Source of the DNA: Limonium bicolor
Taxonomy: Eukaryota; Streptophyta; Magnoliopsida; Caryophyllales; Plumbaginaceae
Assembly: GCA_023374045.1 (NCBI GenBank)
Contig: CM041778.1
Span: 400,270,438-400,334,437, forward strand
DNA: 64,000 bases
Direction of reading: 5' to 3'
Part shown: positions 53,308-64,000 of the stretch, one piece after another
How the letters are laid out: each line of letters starts with the position of its first letter
How positions within the stretch are numbered: position 1 is the first letter of the stretch
Made by a program: the position numbers and the translations under genes
Notes under the pieces: generated by a model
What the model was told of the DNA's origin: nothing
Databases searched by the model: none
What the model saw: the letters and a program-made list of their open reading frames with translations, nothing else

Positions 53308-55270
53308 ATGAGTGCTGGTAGGTCATCTCTAGACATCTCAATTCATTCTTGGGGTTTTACTTTTCTGTATTTCGCATGCTCCATTGTTCATGTTCTGATT
53401 AGCTGTTGTCGACGGTCTTAGTCGACGTGTAAAGGGATAGAGCGGCAGATTTCTACCGTGCTCCGTCTCTACTAGGTTTCTGTGCTCAAACTTTCTTGGT
53501 TTCAATTTCATATAAGGAGTCTGTCTGATGAGAAACAAAATGGTAGGGATATGGATTTTCAGAGGAAAAGAATAAGAAATGAAATCCCGAATGAAGAATT
53601 TGCCTGTCAACTAATGATTTTGGAGCTGTCCTGGTTGGTACTTGAAGAATCAATTTGTTCTTCAAACCTCAACTATCAGAAGTTACTATGAGGAAGCCCC
53701 ACAATTCAATCGGTGCTGCCCACCATTGAAAATTTGAAATCAAGAATCGCTCAATCCACCCGCCTCAGGAAGCAGCGAATATTTATTTTGGACGGCTTAC
53801 TTCTCCATTTCTGAATTTCTTGCCTGAAACACGATCATGCTGCAGCACTACCCTATAGCATTATGCAATGTTGTATGTACATACCACACAATGTCATGGA
53901 TTATCAGAGTTTTGGAATTGTGTGAATGCAAGTGAGTTTGCTTCTTCAAAGTTCATTGGTCTTTACACTTTATGCCATGCCCAAGAATCCAAGGATTGTG
54001 TATAAGGAAGTAACCTTAATCGGGCCATGGTTGGTGGCTATATACTTTTCCACGCATACGCTATACTGGTAAAGAGCCAGCTGCATCTCTCCTTTGCTTG
54101 ATTGGTTTGATCCCAGTTCACAGGGTTTAAAAGTTAACTCATGTTGTGGTAGACTTTTCCCTATGTAAAATTGATAAAAAATAATGTGCAACTCATTATG
54201 TGCCTATCCATAAAACAAACAATATAGCGACGGAGAGGAACGGTAGACTATTCTGGCTGACGTATTTAAGCTTTGTTTGTCTTAATATTTTTCTTTCAAT
54301 TTATTGGCACATTTGGGGTGTGGATTGTTGGATTTTATCATTCTGGTGCTTGTTTGAGCAATAGAATTCTGGATTTCATCACGAACAAACTTATACTGCG
54401 ATTATGGTCACCATTAACTTTGTTCTCTTATGCAGTATAGATCAGTTTTGTGCTAGTTGTACTAACGTTTAATGTTGAAAGATTACATAATTGCCACCAT
54501 CCAAAATGAACAAGATCAGAAACTACTGCAACTCAAGCTTTTACCGTTCTGTCTCACTTAATTGCTTAATTCTTCTTCTTGTGTGCGTTAACTCGAGCTG
54601 ATTTGACTTTTACAGTATAAGGAGAAGTATTGGATGTTGGCTCGGTTTGGCTTCTTAGGTTCATAATCTGGACTAAGAAATCACCAACCTTGTTGCTAAA
54701 TAGAGTTTTACCTTTCTGCTGTCCCTTCTACATTATCTGACTTAGTATCTAAGCTGCTTGCTTTGTCATAGTGATCTGCTTCTTACTTGGTTAGTCACCG
54801 TTTCATATACTAGGTGGTTCATTTGGCGGGGCCAGAGGTTCTCGGCCGGTTCCTCCCGAGAAAGGAGTCTTCCCATTGGATCATAATCATGAGTGTGATC
54901 CGGTATTTGAATGATCTGGAATAAACTCTTGCATATCATCCTGAAAGGACCGTTCTGTTGATGTTATTTACTTTGTGATCTATTTTCAGGAGAAGAAGGA
55001 ATATATAAATTGTCTTAAATCTGGTGGCCATAAATCTGACAAGTGTAGGGAGTTTTCAAAAAGCTATTTGGAATGCCGCATGAAGAAGTGAGTTGTAAGC
55101 CCATTTCATATTCTTTTGATTTTGTTATTTTCAATATCCTTATTGAATACAAATGTCATAGGAACTTAATGGCAAAACAAGACATGTCCGAGCTTGGATT
55201 TGGGGAAGGAACTGCTCCAGATCCGTCTGAAGAGAAATATACTGAAGGAAAGAATCGAGTGGGTGCATAG
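53308..55270 (+). CDS. COX19: Cytochrome c oxidase assembly protein COX19
   Basis: Four exons: 53308-53317, 54814-54902, 54990-55087 and 55162-55270, all with GT-AG introns and matching phases, giving 101 residues (plant COX19 proteins are about this size). The N-terminus is Gly/Arg-rich (SFGGARGSRPVPPEKGVFPL), then the twin CX9C pair: CDPEKKEYINC and CREFSKSYLEC. The tail LMAKQDMSELGF is a family hallmark. COX19 is a soluble protein of the mitochondrial intermembrane space, imported by the Mia40 disulfide relay, and helps deliver copper to cytochrome c oxidase. Intron 1 is long (~1.5 kb) after only ten coding bases. A duplicate first exon lies 1.4 kb upstream. It converges on MTV1. Confidence 0.93.
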
Positions 55271-56106
55271 AAGGATGAGATACATATATTATGTTTTGGT
55301 AATGATTGTCCAGCTACCAAGGGTGGGGCGCTTTTGGAGATTTGAAGCCCCTCTACTTTCCCATCTGTGTTCTTATGCAGTATTTGAAAATCACGATGAG
55401 CTTCAACGAATTGGCTCAAGAACATTTCCTTAAATCGTGGGAGCAAATTTTTCAAGAATTTTGAACCTGTGTTACTTGTAGAGACGGCGTAGCAAATATT
55501 GGTCAGTTCACATTTGCTGCAGTGTGATGCCATATTGTGAATATGAATATTTCTGATAGATGAATGTGTTTCCTTATGTTATGGAAGTCATGGCAATTGT
55601 GGCGTGTTCACATTTGCTTCAGTTTAGTGACCCTTACAACCCGATGTAATGTAATAAAGTTATGACCCATGGTTGCACGCATTGGAATTTCGTAAAGTTT
55701 TCGATTCATGCCATCCAAATTATTTTTCATCATTAATCTATCGGGAAAGAGAAACAATTCAATGAAAGGGAAAGCGTTAGTGTCTATTGGAAGAGAATAG
55801 TAAAAGACAAACAAGAGCATGTGAAACAAATTACAGCGCCAACGCGAGAGCCTAAACTGAACAAACACTTCTGTTGTCTTACCAACTCAATTATCACCGC
55901 ATCCGAGACCAGACAGCATTTCATGTATAAATTCCCTTACAAAAGAAATGACTCGAGCTAACACGTAGACAGGTACCAATCTCATCCCTGTTACGTGTGA
56001 AATTCAGCACTTCCATTCTTATTGCCAATGAACCATGTGCTTTGCCTTGCCAGCAATGATAAGGCAATCATTTCAAAACCATATTAAGCGCTGTTCATTA
56101 AGATGT
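55271..56106. other. Convergent 3' region between COX19 and MTV1
   Basis: Both 3' UTRs probably lie here. TTCACATTTGCT(G/T)CAGT is repeated at ~55506 and ~55608. Minus-strand frames here overlap COX19 exon 4 and are shadows. Confidence 0.6.
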
Positions 56107-59100
56107 TTAAATCACACGCTTGGAGTCTCGAGCTGCAGCCAAATGGTCCTGCAAGAAAGAAGTCTGTCTTATAGAAGAGAAAACATAGGAGTGACAATAT
56201 GTACTATTGGGGTTTCATCCAGACTTTATCCTAATACTACTAATTTAGTCAAGACAAACTCAGAACACAAGATACATCATATCATGTACACAAATGAAGC
56301 GAATCTAAAAGAAATTAAAATTGAGAAAGTATGATGCAAGACAATAATCTTACCGAAATAAAATCAAATGCTTTTGTATCCTCTTTCTTTGTATTATTCA
56401 TCGTCACAGCACTTCCTTGATTGGGAATACTCCCGTTAAAAATGTCAGGGAGTGCGGAAGGTCCACCGTTTGGTCCCTCAGAACCAAAAGCAGCAGCGGC
56501 ACTTTGGGAGTTCAAGTTGTTCATATGCTGAAGATTTGCCATAGCGGCGAACAACTGCTGTTGAGAGAGAAAACCACCCATTGCACCATAATTAATTGGC
56601 TGAGAAGGATAACCTTGATTAAACATCATCCCAGGTGCCATGTTGAATGGCATAGGAGGGCCTGCTGGGTGAACATGAGCAGCTGCAGAAGCTATCTGAG
56701 AATAGTTGACCCCAGCATTCACAGAATTTACAGAGACACGGGATTGAGCCTTATCAGAAGAGTGTGTATCAAGCAACTCACTAGGAAAGGCACCACCTAG
56801 GTTCATACTTGATCCATTGGAGCTTATTGATAACCCGGCCATTAAATTATCAACACCATTACTTTGACTTTGTTGATCAAAAGAAAGGTCTGAATTGGAA
56901 CCAAAAATATCAAAAGGGACGGAACTAGTAGTACTCTTAGCCACGTGATGAACTCCATTTGATCCAGAGTCATCTCCAACAGTCATTCCTGCGAAGAGAT
57001 CATCTCCTTTGTCTTCACCACTGTGAAATGAGACATCGGCAAATGGGTCATCATCACTCTTCTGCATGCTGGTTTCAGCAGCAGCAGTGCTTAGGTTATC
57101 ATTAAATAAGTCATCTATCAAGGGAGCAGATGAGATAGGTTGATTTGCAACACTTTGCTCTTCTTGGCCTTTTGAAGAATCATCCAGTGTTAGTAAATCA
57201 TCTTGATCTCCAGTGTCTATTAGGTCAGGCATCTCAACCTTCTGCATAGGTTCTGACTTTGAAGGAATTGTGATGCCAGACTGGCCTCCACCAAGAAGAT
57301 TCAAGACCTGTTTGCACACCGGATCACCCATTGAAGTCAATTTTATTCAAACGTATATATAAAGTTAACAAGTATTTTAAGTACCTTGGTTGCCTTTTCT
57401 CTAACAGAGGCTTGAGGAGATTCCGAACATCTAACAACAATATCAATGTTTTCACTGAAGTAAGAAGCAATAGCAGAAAAGTGTTCGTCATCTGTCTTCC
57501 GCAGAATTGCTTCAAGGACACAAATTGCTTTCATCCGGACCTGAAGATGATAAGTTTCCTTGAGAACCAAGTCCATAAGCACAGTGTATTCTCATATACA
57601 ACACACAGCTTGTATGCATGATAAGCATGAAACAGAGAGAGGGAGATCATGTTCATACAAAAAATTAAAGAGAAAAAACCTGACTAAAAGTAAGCTGTCT
57701 AGCGCCGAAGAAAGCTTGGACATATCAAATTTTGTTACACTTTAATTCCAATAAAAGAAAAAAGGAAGGGGATCAAAAGACGTTCTCCAGAACATTATTC
57801 AAAGAAATAAGAGAAAGGGATCATGTCCAGAGATCCACAATTGCCTGAAACATGTGATGAATATCAAGCGAAGTTTCTGGTAGTACAAAGCATGAAACCA
57901 CAAAACAATTGTGCATGTCAGCCACTTAAAATTATGAGAAACCTGAACATGATGTAAAAACTGCACTTCTTTTTTTCATTCAGGCAGAGAAGGCAAGAGG
58001 CAAAAGGAAATTCACCAGGTTNNNNNNNNNNNNNNNNNNNNNNNNNNNNNNNNNNNNNNNNNNNNNNNNNNNNNNNNNNNNNNNNNNNNNNNNNNNNNNN
58101 NNNNNNNNNNNNNNNNNNNNNNNNNNNNNNNNNNNNNNNNNNNNNNNNNNNNNNNNNNNNNNNNNNNNNNNNNNNNNNNNNNNNNNNNNNNNNNNNNNNN
58201 NNNNNNNNNNNNNNNNNNNNNNNNNNNNNNNNNNNNNNNNNNNNNNNNNNNNNNNNNNNNNNNNNNNNNNNNNNNNNNNNNNNNNNNNNNNNNNNNNNNN
58301 NNNNNNNNNNNNNNNNNNNNNNNNNNNNNNNNNNNNNNNNNNNNNNNNNNNNNNNNNNNNNNNNNNNNNNNNNNNNNNNNNNNNNNNNNNNNNNNNNNNN
58401 NNNNNNNNNNNNNNNNNNNNNNNNNNNNNNNNNNNNNNNNNNNNNNNNNNNNNNNNNNNNNNNNNNNNNNNNNNNNNNNNNNNNNNNNNNNNNNNNNNNN
58501 NNNNNNNNNNNNNNNNNNNNNGAAGATTTGCCATAGCGGCGAACAACTGCTGTTGAGAGAGAAAACCACCCATTGCACCATAATTAATTGGCTGAGAAGG
58601 ATAACCTTGATTAAACATCATCCCAGGTGCCATGTTGAATGGCATAGGAGGGCCTGCTGGGTGAACATGAGCAGCTGCAGAAGCTATCTGAGAATAGTTG
58701 ACCCCAGCATTCACAGAATTTACAGAGACACGGGATTGAGCCTTATCAGAAGAGTGTGTATCAAGCAACTCACTAGGAAAGGCACCACCTAGGTTCATAC
58801 TTGATCCATTGGAGCTTATTGATAACCCGGCCATTAAATTATCAACACCATTACTTTGACTTTGTTGATCAAAAAAGGTCTGAATTGGAACCAAAAATAT
58901 CAAAAGGGACGGAACTAGTAGTACTCTTAGCCACGTGATGAACTCCATTTGATCCAGAGTCATCTCCAACAGTCATTCCTGCGAAGAGATCATCTCCTTT
59001 GTCTTCACCACTGTGAAATGAGACATCGGCAAATGGGTCATCATCACTCTTCTGCATGCTGGTTTCAGCAGCAGCAGTGCTTAGGTTATCATTAAATAAG

Positions 59101-61578
59101 TCATCTATCAAGGGAGCAGATGAGATAGGTTGATTTGCAACACTTTGCTCTTCTTGGCCTTTTGAAGAATCATCCAGTGTTAGTAAATCATCTTGATCTC
59201 CAGTGTCTATTAGGTCAGGCATCTCAACCTTCTGCATAGGTTCTGACTTTGAAGGAATTGTGATGCCAGACTGGCCTCCACCAAGAAGATTCAAGACCTG
59301 TTTGCACACCGGATCACCCATTGAAGTCAATTTTATTCAAACGTATATATAAAGTTAACAAGTATTTTAAGTACCTTGGTTGCCTTTTCTCTAACAGAGG
59401 CTTGAGGAGATTCCGAACATCTAACAACAATATCAATGTTTTCACTGAAGTAAGAAGCAATAGCAGAAAAGTGTTCGTCATCTGTCTTCCGCAGAATTGC
59501 TTCAAGGACACAAATTGCTTTCATCCGGACCTGAAGATGATAAGTTTCCTTGAGAACCAAGTCCATAAGCACAGTGTATTCTCATATACAACACACAGCT
59601 TGTATGCATGATAAGCATGAAACAGAGAGAGGGAGATCATGTTCATACAAAAAATTAAAGAGAAAAAAACCTGACTAAAAGTAAGCTGTCTAGCGCCGAA
59701 GAAAAGCTTGGACATATCAAATTTTGTTACACTTTAATTCCAATAAAAGAAAAAAGGAAGGGGATCAAAAGACGTTCTCCAGAACATTATTCAAAGAAAT
59801 AAGAGAAAGGGATCATGTCCAGAGATCCACAATTGCCTGAAACATGTGATGAATATCAAGCGAAGTTTCTGGTAGTACAAAGCATGAAACCACAAAACAA
59901 TTGTGCATGTCAGCCACTTAAAATTATGAGAAACCTGAACATGATGTAAAAACTGCACTTCTTTTTTTCATTCAGGCAGAGAAGGCAAGAGGCAAAAAGG
60001 AAATTCACCAGGTCATCATCAACAACACAAAACCGTTCTATATAGGACGGGGAATGCTTGAATTTCATCCAAACGGTTTCATAGTATGCAGCATTAGCCC
60101 TAAAACAAAACACATGCCTGCCACATAGGAGCTTGTAGCTTAGATTCAAGAGCATGACATAAAGCCAATGCATCCAACTTTGACGCCTCCAGTAGGAAAG
60201 CTTGTAAAGCATCTCTTGTTGGCTGAAGCCTAACACCTCCCGATGTCACAATGGTCTCCAGCAGCCTCTCTTCACGAGTCTTTCTGTCAGTATAACTTGA
60301 ACTCGAATCTCCATTGCTAGTTTCCTCCCTGTTCATCCTTGATTCTTGTCCCCATGTACCAGCATTCAAATTCTTTGAGCTTCCTGAAGCACCCAAATTT
60401 CCACCACGATACTCTGTCCTGTCATACTTTTCAGTATAGTCCATCTCATTTGTCAAAGACCGTCTTAGGGTGGGACCCTTGTAATTCCCAGTGTCATTGC
60501 TTCTTGGGATCTGCCCTTGGGTCAAATTACTGATTCCTTGCTTAATAGAAGCACTTCCAATATCAACCACCTCGCTGAGAAACGACTTTTTGTCCTCATA
60601 ATGAGGTGCATAATTTGTGTTTCCAAAGCCTTCTATTCTTCGGGTTACATTTTCAGCTGGAGAAGGTTTACCATCATCAGTAGAAAATATGGCAGAGAGA
60701 GCCTCTTGAGCAGTTTCTCTCACAGATTTGTTCAAAGCATCCCCCTTCAGAGGATCTGGCTGGCCTCTATAATGTACCAACTGGCGAACTGCAACTGAAT
60801 GTCTTTGCATCTGTCTCCTGAACTCTGCGCCAGATTTTCCCACTGAATATTTGATGACCCTTAGAGCCTGCAGAAGACCATAATGCCAACATACGCATCA
60901 AGATGTCAGAGATTAAGCTTGCCAAGGTACAAAACAGGTCATTTACATTGTGGACCAGCATTTTCTGCAGTCACAAAATTCGAGCCCCTTAAGTTTCACA
61001 CTGAGGTCAACAGAGAACAAACGACTTATCTTCTGGCTATTGTCATAATAAGGGTTTTATTGTTAATGACCATAATTTTATTGCTGTAAGCTATGACTCC
61101 GTTCAGTGTTATTAAAATGTTTAGATGTCTTTCGCAGTGATGTTAAGTTGGTCATTATTAGAATGATTTTCACCCAGATACTAATCCAACTGAGATAACG
61201 AAAAGAGTGAAAACATTCTATGTTTGGATTGTCACGAGCAATGAGAAAAGAGAAGTGATCTCACTCAGAACGACTAGCAAAAACTCGGGCCATAACAGTC
61301 AATCTACTGGGTGCCAGAAGGTAGATGATATCAGACTATATGTTCAAACTAGAAGAAAAAAGGAACAATACCTTCTGTTTGACGATGGGGCTCTTGTGAT
61401 CCAGTCTCTTCAGTACAAATTCAGATACTTCCTTGACTATACTCGCATGCGAACCTCTAAGAAGCTCGCAAATCTCTTCCAATTTGTACACAGGGGTGAC
61501 TTTATCTTCGTCCGACGTCGCTCCATCGATCATACGAGATCTCCAGTACGACTCCACCGCCCTTCTGCTGGACTCCAT
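56107..61578 (-). CDS. MTV1: ENTH/VHS-domain trafficking protein, MTV1/tepsin homologue
   Basis: Exons: 61372-61578, 60118-60867, 59375-59530, 56354-57307 and 56107-56148; joined they give 702 codons, near the Arabidopsis MTV1 length. Residues 1-115 form the ENTH-like helical domain (AVESYWRSRMIDGATSDEDK, KRLDHKSPIVKQK). Residues ~260-370 form a second helical (VHS-like, tepsin) domain (TREERLLETIVTSGGVRLQP, MKAICVLEAILRK). A disordered acidic/Gln/Asn-rich tail with DDPFADVSFH and DLIDTGD follows, ending KKEDTKAFDFIS then DHLAAARDSKRVI. MTV1 is a trans-Golgi clathrin-associated adaptor needed for vacuolar sorting; tepsin is its AP-4-linked animal relative. Intron 2 starts GC (CAG|GCATGT). Exons 3 and part of 4 are present a second time around the N gap. 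Confidence 0.93.
56530..58020 (-). repeat. Duplicated MTV1 block, copy A
   Basis: Contains most of exon 4 (intact frame), exon 3 (57385-57540) and part of intron 2, and ends at the gap. It matches 58522-60013 apart from four indels that I can see. Confidence 0.92.
58022..58521. other. Assembly gap, 500 N
   Basis: Round placeholder gap inside MTV1, with the same 1.49-kb sequence on both sides. Confidence 0.99.
58522..60013 (-). repeat. Duplicated MTV1 block, copy B
   Basis: Same content as copy A, joined to the upstream exons. It lacks two bases at ~58872 (AAAAAAGG against AAAAGAAAGG), which breaks the exon 4 frame, and has one extra base in each of three homopolymers near 59667, 59703 and 59996. 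These four indels account exactly for the one-base length difference. Confidence 0.92.
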
Positions 61579-62187
61579 CTCAGATTCGCTTGTATACCCA
61601 AAGCCCCAAGATCAACCACACAAATAAAAAGCCTCGAATAAAAATCTTGAATCAGGCGAGCTCTAATCCAAATCGGACCGCGAGAGTAGAAATTCAAGCT
61701 CACCGGGCTGCTAAACAACCCCACATACGTTATAAATCGATACCAGTACTCGAAATTTAAACTAATCTTTGACCAAAATTGATGGGGTAATTATACGATC
61801 TAGAAACAGAAGGAAGATTCCAGGTCGCCGGGAAAAGGAATTAAAGGGGGAGCCAGATAGAGAGATATGAGTTCAGCGAAGCAAAAAAAGGAGGTCACCG
61901 TCCCTGGGTGGTGGTCGACGATATGGTGGATAGACCACACCTACGCGCATGTTAGCATATCTACCTTCGCAGAGAAAGGAGATCGGAGAAGAGTCTGAAG
62001 ACTAGAAGGGCGTGAATTAGGCTGGCTTCAAAGTTCAACCCCCATTTTACGTTGAGTTTTCGGTTAATTATACTTTTCTGTTTTCTCTGTTCTCAACTCC
62101 TGCCCCAACATCATTAATTTGGATTGTAGAAGAACAACCAAGTTAAAAGAAAATAATTTCTTTAAAAAAATTAGCAAAGAGGAGACA
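61579..62187. promoter_or_regulatory. 5' UTR and promoter region of MTV1
   Basis: Sequence upstream of the MTV1 ATG (context GAGATGGAG) is CT/GA-rich to about 62030 and then AT-rich. No clear TATA box; no other gene seen. Confidence 0.45.
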
Positions 62188-62195
62188 TCGGTAAC

Positions 62196-62787
62196 TAGGC
62201 TGCCCATGGTAGGTTAACCGTTTTCGGTTAACCGGGTCTTCGGTTTTCAAAAATCCAATTCCATTACCATTTCGTTTAAATCGGTTAATTAACCTGATTC
62301 GGTTAACCGTTTAATTCGGTTTTCTAAAATCTAATTTCATTACCATTCTGTTTAGACTGTTAACCTTTAGTTCGGTTCGATTTTATCAGGTCACCTTGTA
62401 GTTCTGTATTTTTTTAATTGATTGGACCTATACTATTAATATTATAGTACAACATTGATCATGCACCTAAATCATGAGTGACAAATCAAACACAAGTGAT
62501 AAAAAATATTATATTGTGCATATTCCCTCAATAGCTAACATTAATTATTATATAAGGTGAACATTAATATTTAAAGATTTTGATTGTTTATATAATCGGT
62601 TAACCACGGTTAACCGAGCGCTTAACCATTCTAGAAAATTTAATACCGTTACCGAAACTGAAACCGGTCAATTTACATGGTTCGGTTAACCATACCGCAA
62701 GAACCGGTACGGTTAACCTGAAAACAGGTACGGTTCACTTCGGTTTCGGTCGGATATCACGGTTTCGGAATTTTTTGGGCAGCCCTA
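62196..62787. mobile_element. hAT MITE with GGTTAACC subterminal repeats
   Basis: Ends TAGGCTGCCCA and, inverted, TAGGGCTGCCCA. Flanks TCGGTAAC (62188-62195) and TTGGTAAC (62788-62795) agree at 7 of 8 bases, an 8-bp hAT-type duplication. Many CGGTTAACCG and related words fill both subterminal zones. No transposase frame. Confidence 0.88.
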
Positions 62788-62795
62788 TTGGTAAC

Positions 62796-63397
62796 TTTGA
62801 TTAGGTTGATCGGTCTGTTCGGTTCATTTTAAAATCATTTGATCGGTTCAGGTTTGATTTGTATCATGTAGATTATGTTTATGTTTTTTAGTATGTCTGG
62901 GTAATCTAGTTTGGATGAGATTCGTTTAAAGTGACAAATCATTTTAATCAGTATATTATATATGTGTTAGGTCATTATGGGGATTCAGTCGATTTCGATT
63001 TGGGTGATTACGATTCGGGTAACTTTAATCTAAATTACTTTTGGTTGGTCCTATATTATAGTTCGGTTTGATTTGGTTAGAATTTCAGATTTCGGCTCAT
63101 TTTATATATTATATTATTGGATCAAATTTCGGTTTCGAATTGTATTGGTTAGGTTTATAAGAATACTAATGCGCTCAAAGGAGGTACCGAACTTGGTTAT
63201 TCACTTCTCATTAGTCTCGCCTTAAGAGCAGACTATGTTGGTTTGGTTTGATTTGTTGTACCGGTGGATTGATAACATCCAAAGTGTGTCTAGCACTCAT
63301 TAGTCTCGTCTTAAGAGCAGACTGTGCGCTCTTGATGTCAAATATTTAAGTTTTCTAGATCTATAACAATGGTTGTATTGTCTTACAAATTACAAGA
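62796..63397. other. Non-coding flank with a 26-bp direct repeat
   Basis: The sequence before 63180 is rich in TCGGTT/GATTTGG words. CATTAGTCTCG(C/T)CTTAAGAG continues to AGCAGACT at 63209-63234 and 63298-63323. No gene visible. Confidence 0.55.
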
Positions 63398-64000
63398 CTA
63401 ACAATCGTACCTATTTGTCATTGTGTTGCCCAAGTGCAACACATTCGTGACCCAAGCCTCCACGAACATTTCCTTGTGTTTCTCCCAAACTGCCGCCACA
63501 TACATAATGAAGCGTGTATAGCATCTGCATGTATTCTTGAATACGTGGAGGCTGTCGTTGTACTCCTGCTCTGTGCTTGAGTCGACAACCGAATTCCATA
63601 TTCGGACTGCAGCTACCGCCCTTCCTCTATTACCCAAGTACGTCTTCACCTTCCTCTGGATGTTCGTACTTATGTGCCACCGACAGAGAAGATGATGAGA
63701 TTCAGGAATTACCTCTTGTAAGGCATTCATCAGTGCTAGACATCTATCGGTGATAAATGTTGAGGCTTTAGTGCGACCAAGGATCTCCTTTAATTGTTCA
63801 AGTGCCCATACGTACGTGTCTGTTGATTCTGATACAAGAAAGGCGAAGACAATGCTAAAGTACTTCCCTATACTTATCACTCTGATGAACTGAACCAAAG
63901 ACATTTTTGTGATGTTTGTTTTGTAGGTCGCATCAATACCTATGACGTATGGAAAAGTGTGCAATAGTTCTCTTGAGGTAGGGTGTGCGAAGAAGATGGA
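63398..64000 (-). CDS. MULE (Mutator-like) transposase, partial
   Basis: The open frame enters from the right edge and runs about 200 codons. It contains SIFFAHPTSRELL, FPYVIGIDATYKTN with the first catalytic Asp, WALEQLKEILGRTKASTFIT and TDRCLALMNALQEVIPESHH with the second Asp, then LLCRWHISTN, the Cys/His motif of the MULE transposase domain. Near the end, LGNTMTNR is where relatives read on; here the frame stops five residues later. TAG|GTACGATT could be a splice donor at that point, or the gene is truncated. The uninterrupted core suggests a recently active element or a domesticated FAR1/MUSTANG-like gene, which the window cannot decide. Confidence 0.85.
   Translation of the reverse strand, partial: SIFFAHPTSRELLHTFPYVIGIDATYKTNITKMSLVQFIRVISIGKYFSIVFAFLVSESTDTYVWALEQLKEILGRTKASTFITDRCLALMNALQEVIPESHHLLCRWHISTNIQRKVKTYLGNRGRAVAAVRIWNSVVDSSTEQEYNDSLHVFKNTCRCYTRFIMYVAAVWEKHKEMFVEAWVTNVLHLGNTMTNRYDC

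Noticed and set aside
55156..55533. 125-codon minus-strand frame
   Set aside because: It overlaps COX19 exon 4 antisense and the 3' UTR, with no domain.
58012..58969. Long frames running through N stretches
   Set aside because: Residues over N are meaningless; only the flanking MTV1 exon sequence counts.
61207..61641. 144-codon plus-strand frame
   Set aside because: It is the antisense of MTV1 exon 1 and its flanks.

Overview
The window is plant nuclear DNA, most likely from a eudicot with a repeat-rich genome. Three ordinary intron-containing host genes sit in a sea of retrotransposons and small DNA transposons. Host genes are called from spliced reading frames; most of the rest is transposon sequence in various stages of decay. 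Two 500-base N gaps (42041-42540 and 58022-58521) mark contig joins, and the second one splits a gene.

Region by region. (1) 1-10786: the end of one Tat/Ogre-like Ty3/gypsy relative (tandem-repeat 3' UTR, polypurine tract, LTR start), a scrambled gag/LTR chimera, then a young non-autonomous element (1949-10786) with two ~1.78-kb LTRs, a tRNA-type primer site, a broken gag, no pol, and several tandem arrays in its 3' UTR. (2) 10787-18241: AT-rich DNA, a tRNA-derived SINE-like unit, a long degenerate array with a period near 190 bp, and an LTR-like block rich in duplicated hairpins. (3) 18242-25900: a nested stack. A decayed Ty1/copia element carries a truncated large LTR, a 1.34-kb hAT with a perfect 8-bp target duplication, and a 1.9-kb solo LTR with a perfect 5-bp duplication. 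(4) 27868-30424: an eight-exon gene on the minus strand for a multi-pass membrane protein.

(5) 31140-36845: a fairly young copia element with LTRs, tRNA-iMet primer site, gag-protease-integrase-RT-RNase H, interrupted by a 525-bp hAT MITE and two frameshifts. (6) 36851-42040: AT-rich DNA with a Stowaway-like MITE and a decayed Ale-type copia on the minus strand, cut by the first gap. (7) 42541-48500: an inverted copy of region 3 (same copia with the same LTR in its integrase; here the 3.78-kb LTR is complete). (8) 48821-51690: two long-inverted-repeat (foldback/MULE-like) elements, the second holding another hAT MITE.

(9) 51700-61578: the genic core. COX19 (plus strand, twin CX9C copper chaperone of mitochondrial cytochrome oxidase assembly) and a homologue of Arabidopsis MTV1/tepsin (minus strand, ENTH/VHS trafficking protein) converge. 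Upstream lies a shrunken relic duplicate of this same pair. The MTV1 exons 3-4 are present twice around the second gap, best read as two contig ends that overlap but were not merged. (10) 61579-64000: a hAT MITE and the edge of a MULE transposase gene.

The most unusual signals are repeated, regularly spaced inverted repeats in several LTR families: GTCCG-N6-CGGAC units in one, 70-bp arrays with the same core in two others, and hairpins whose two copies differ by pairing-preserving changes. No new enzymatic system was found.
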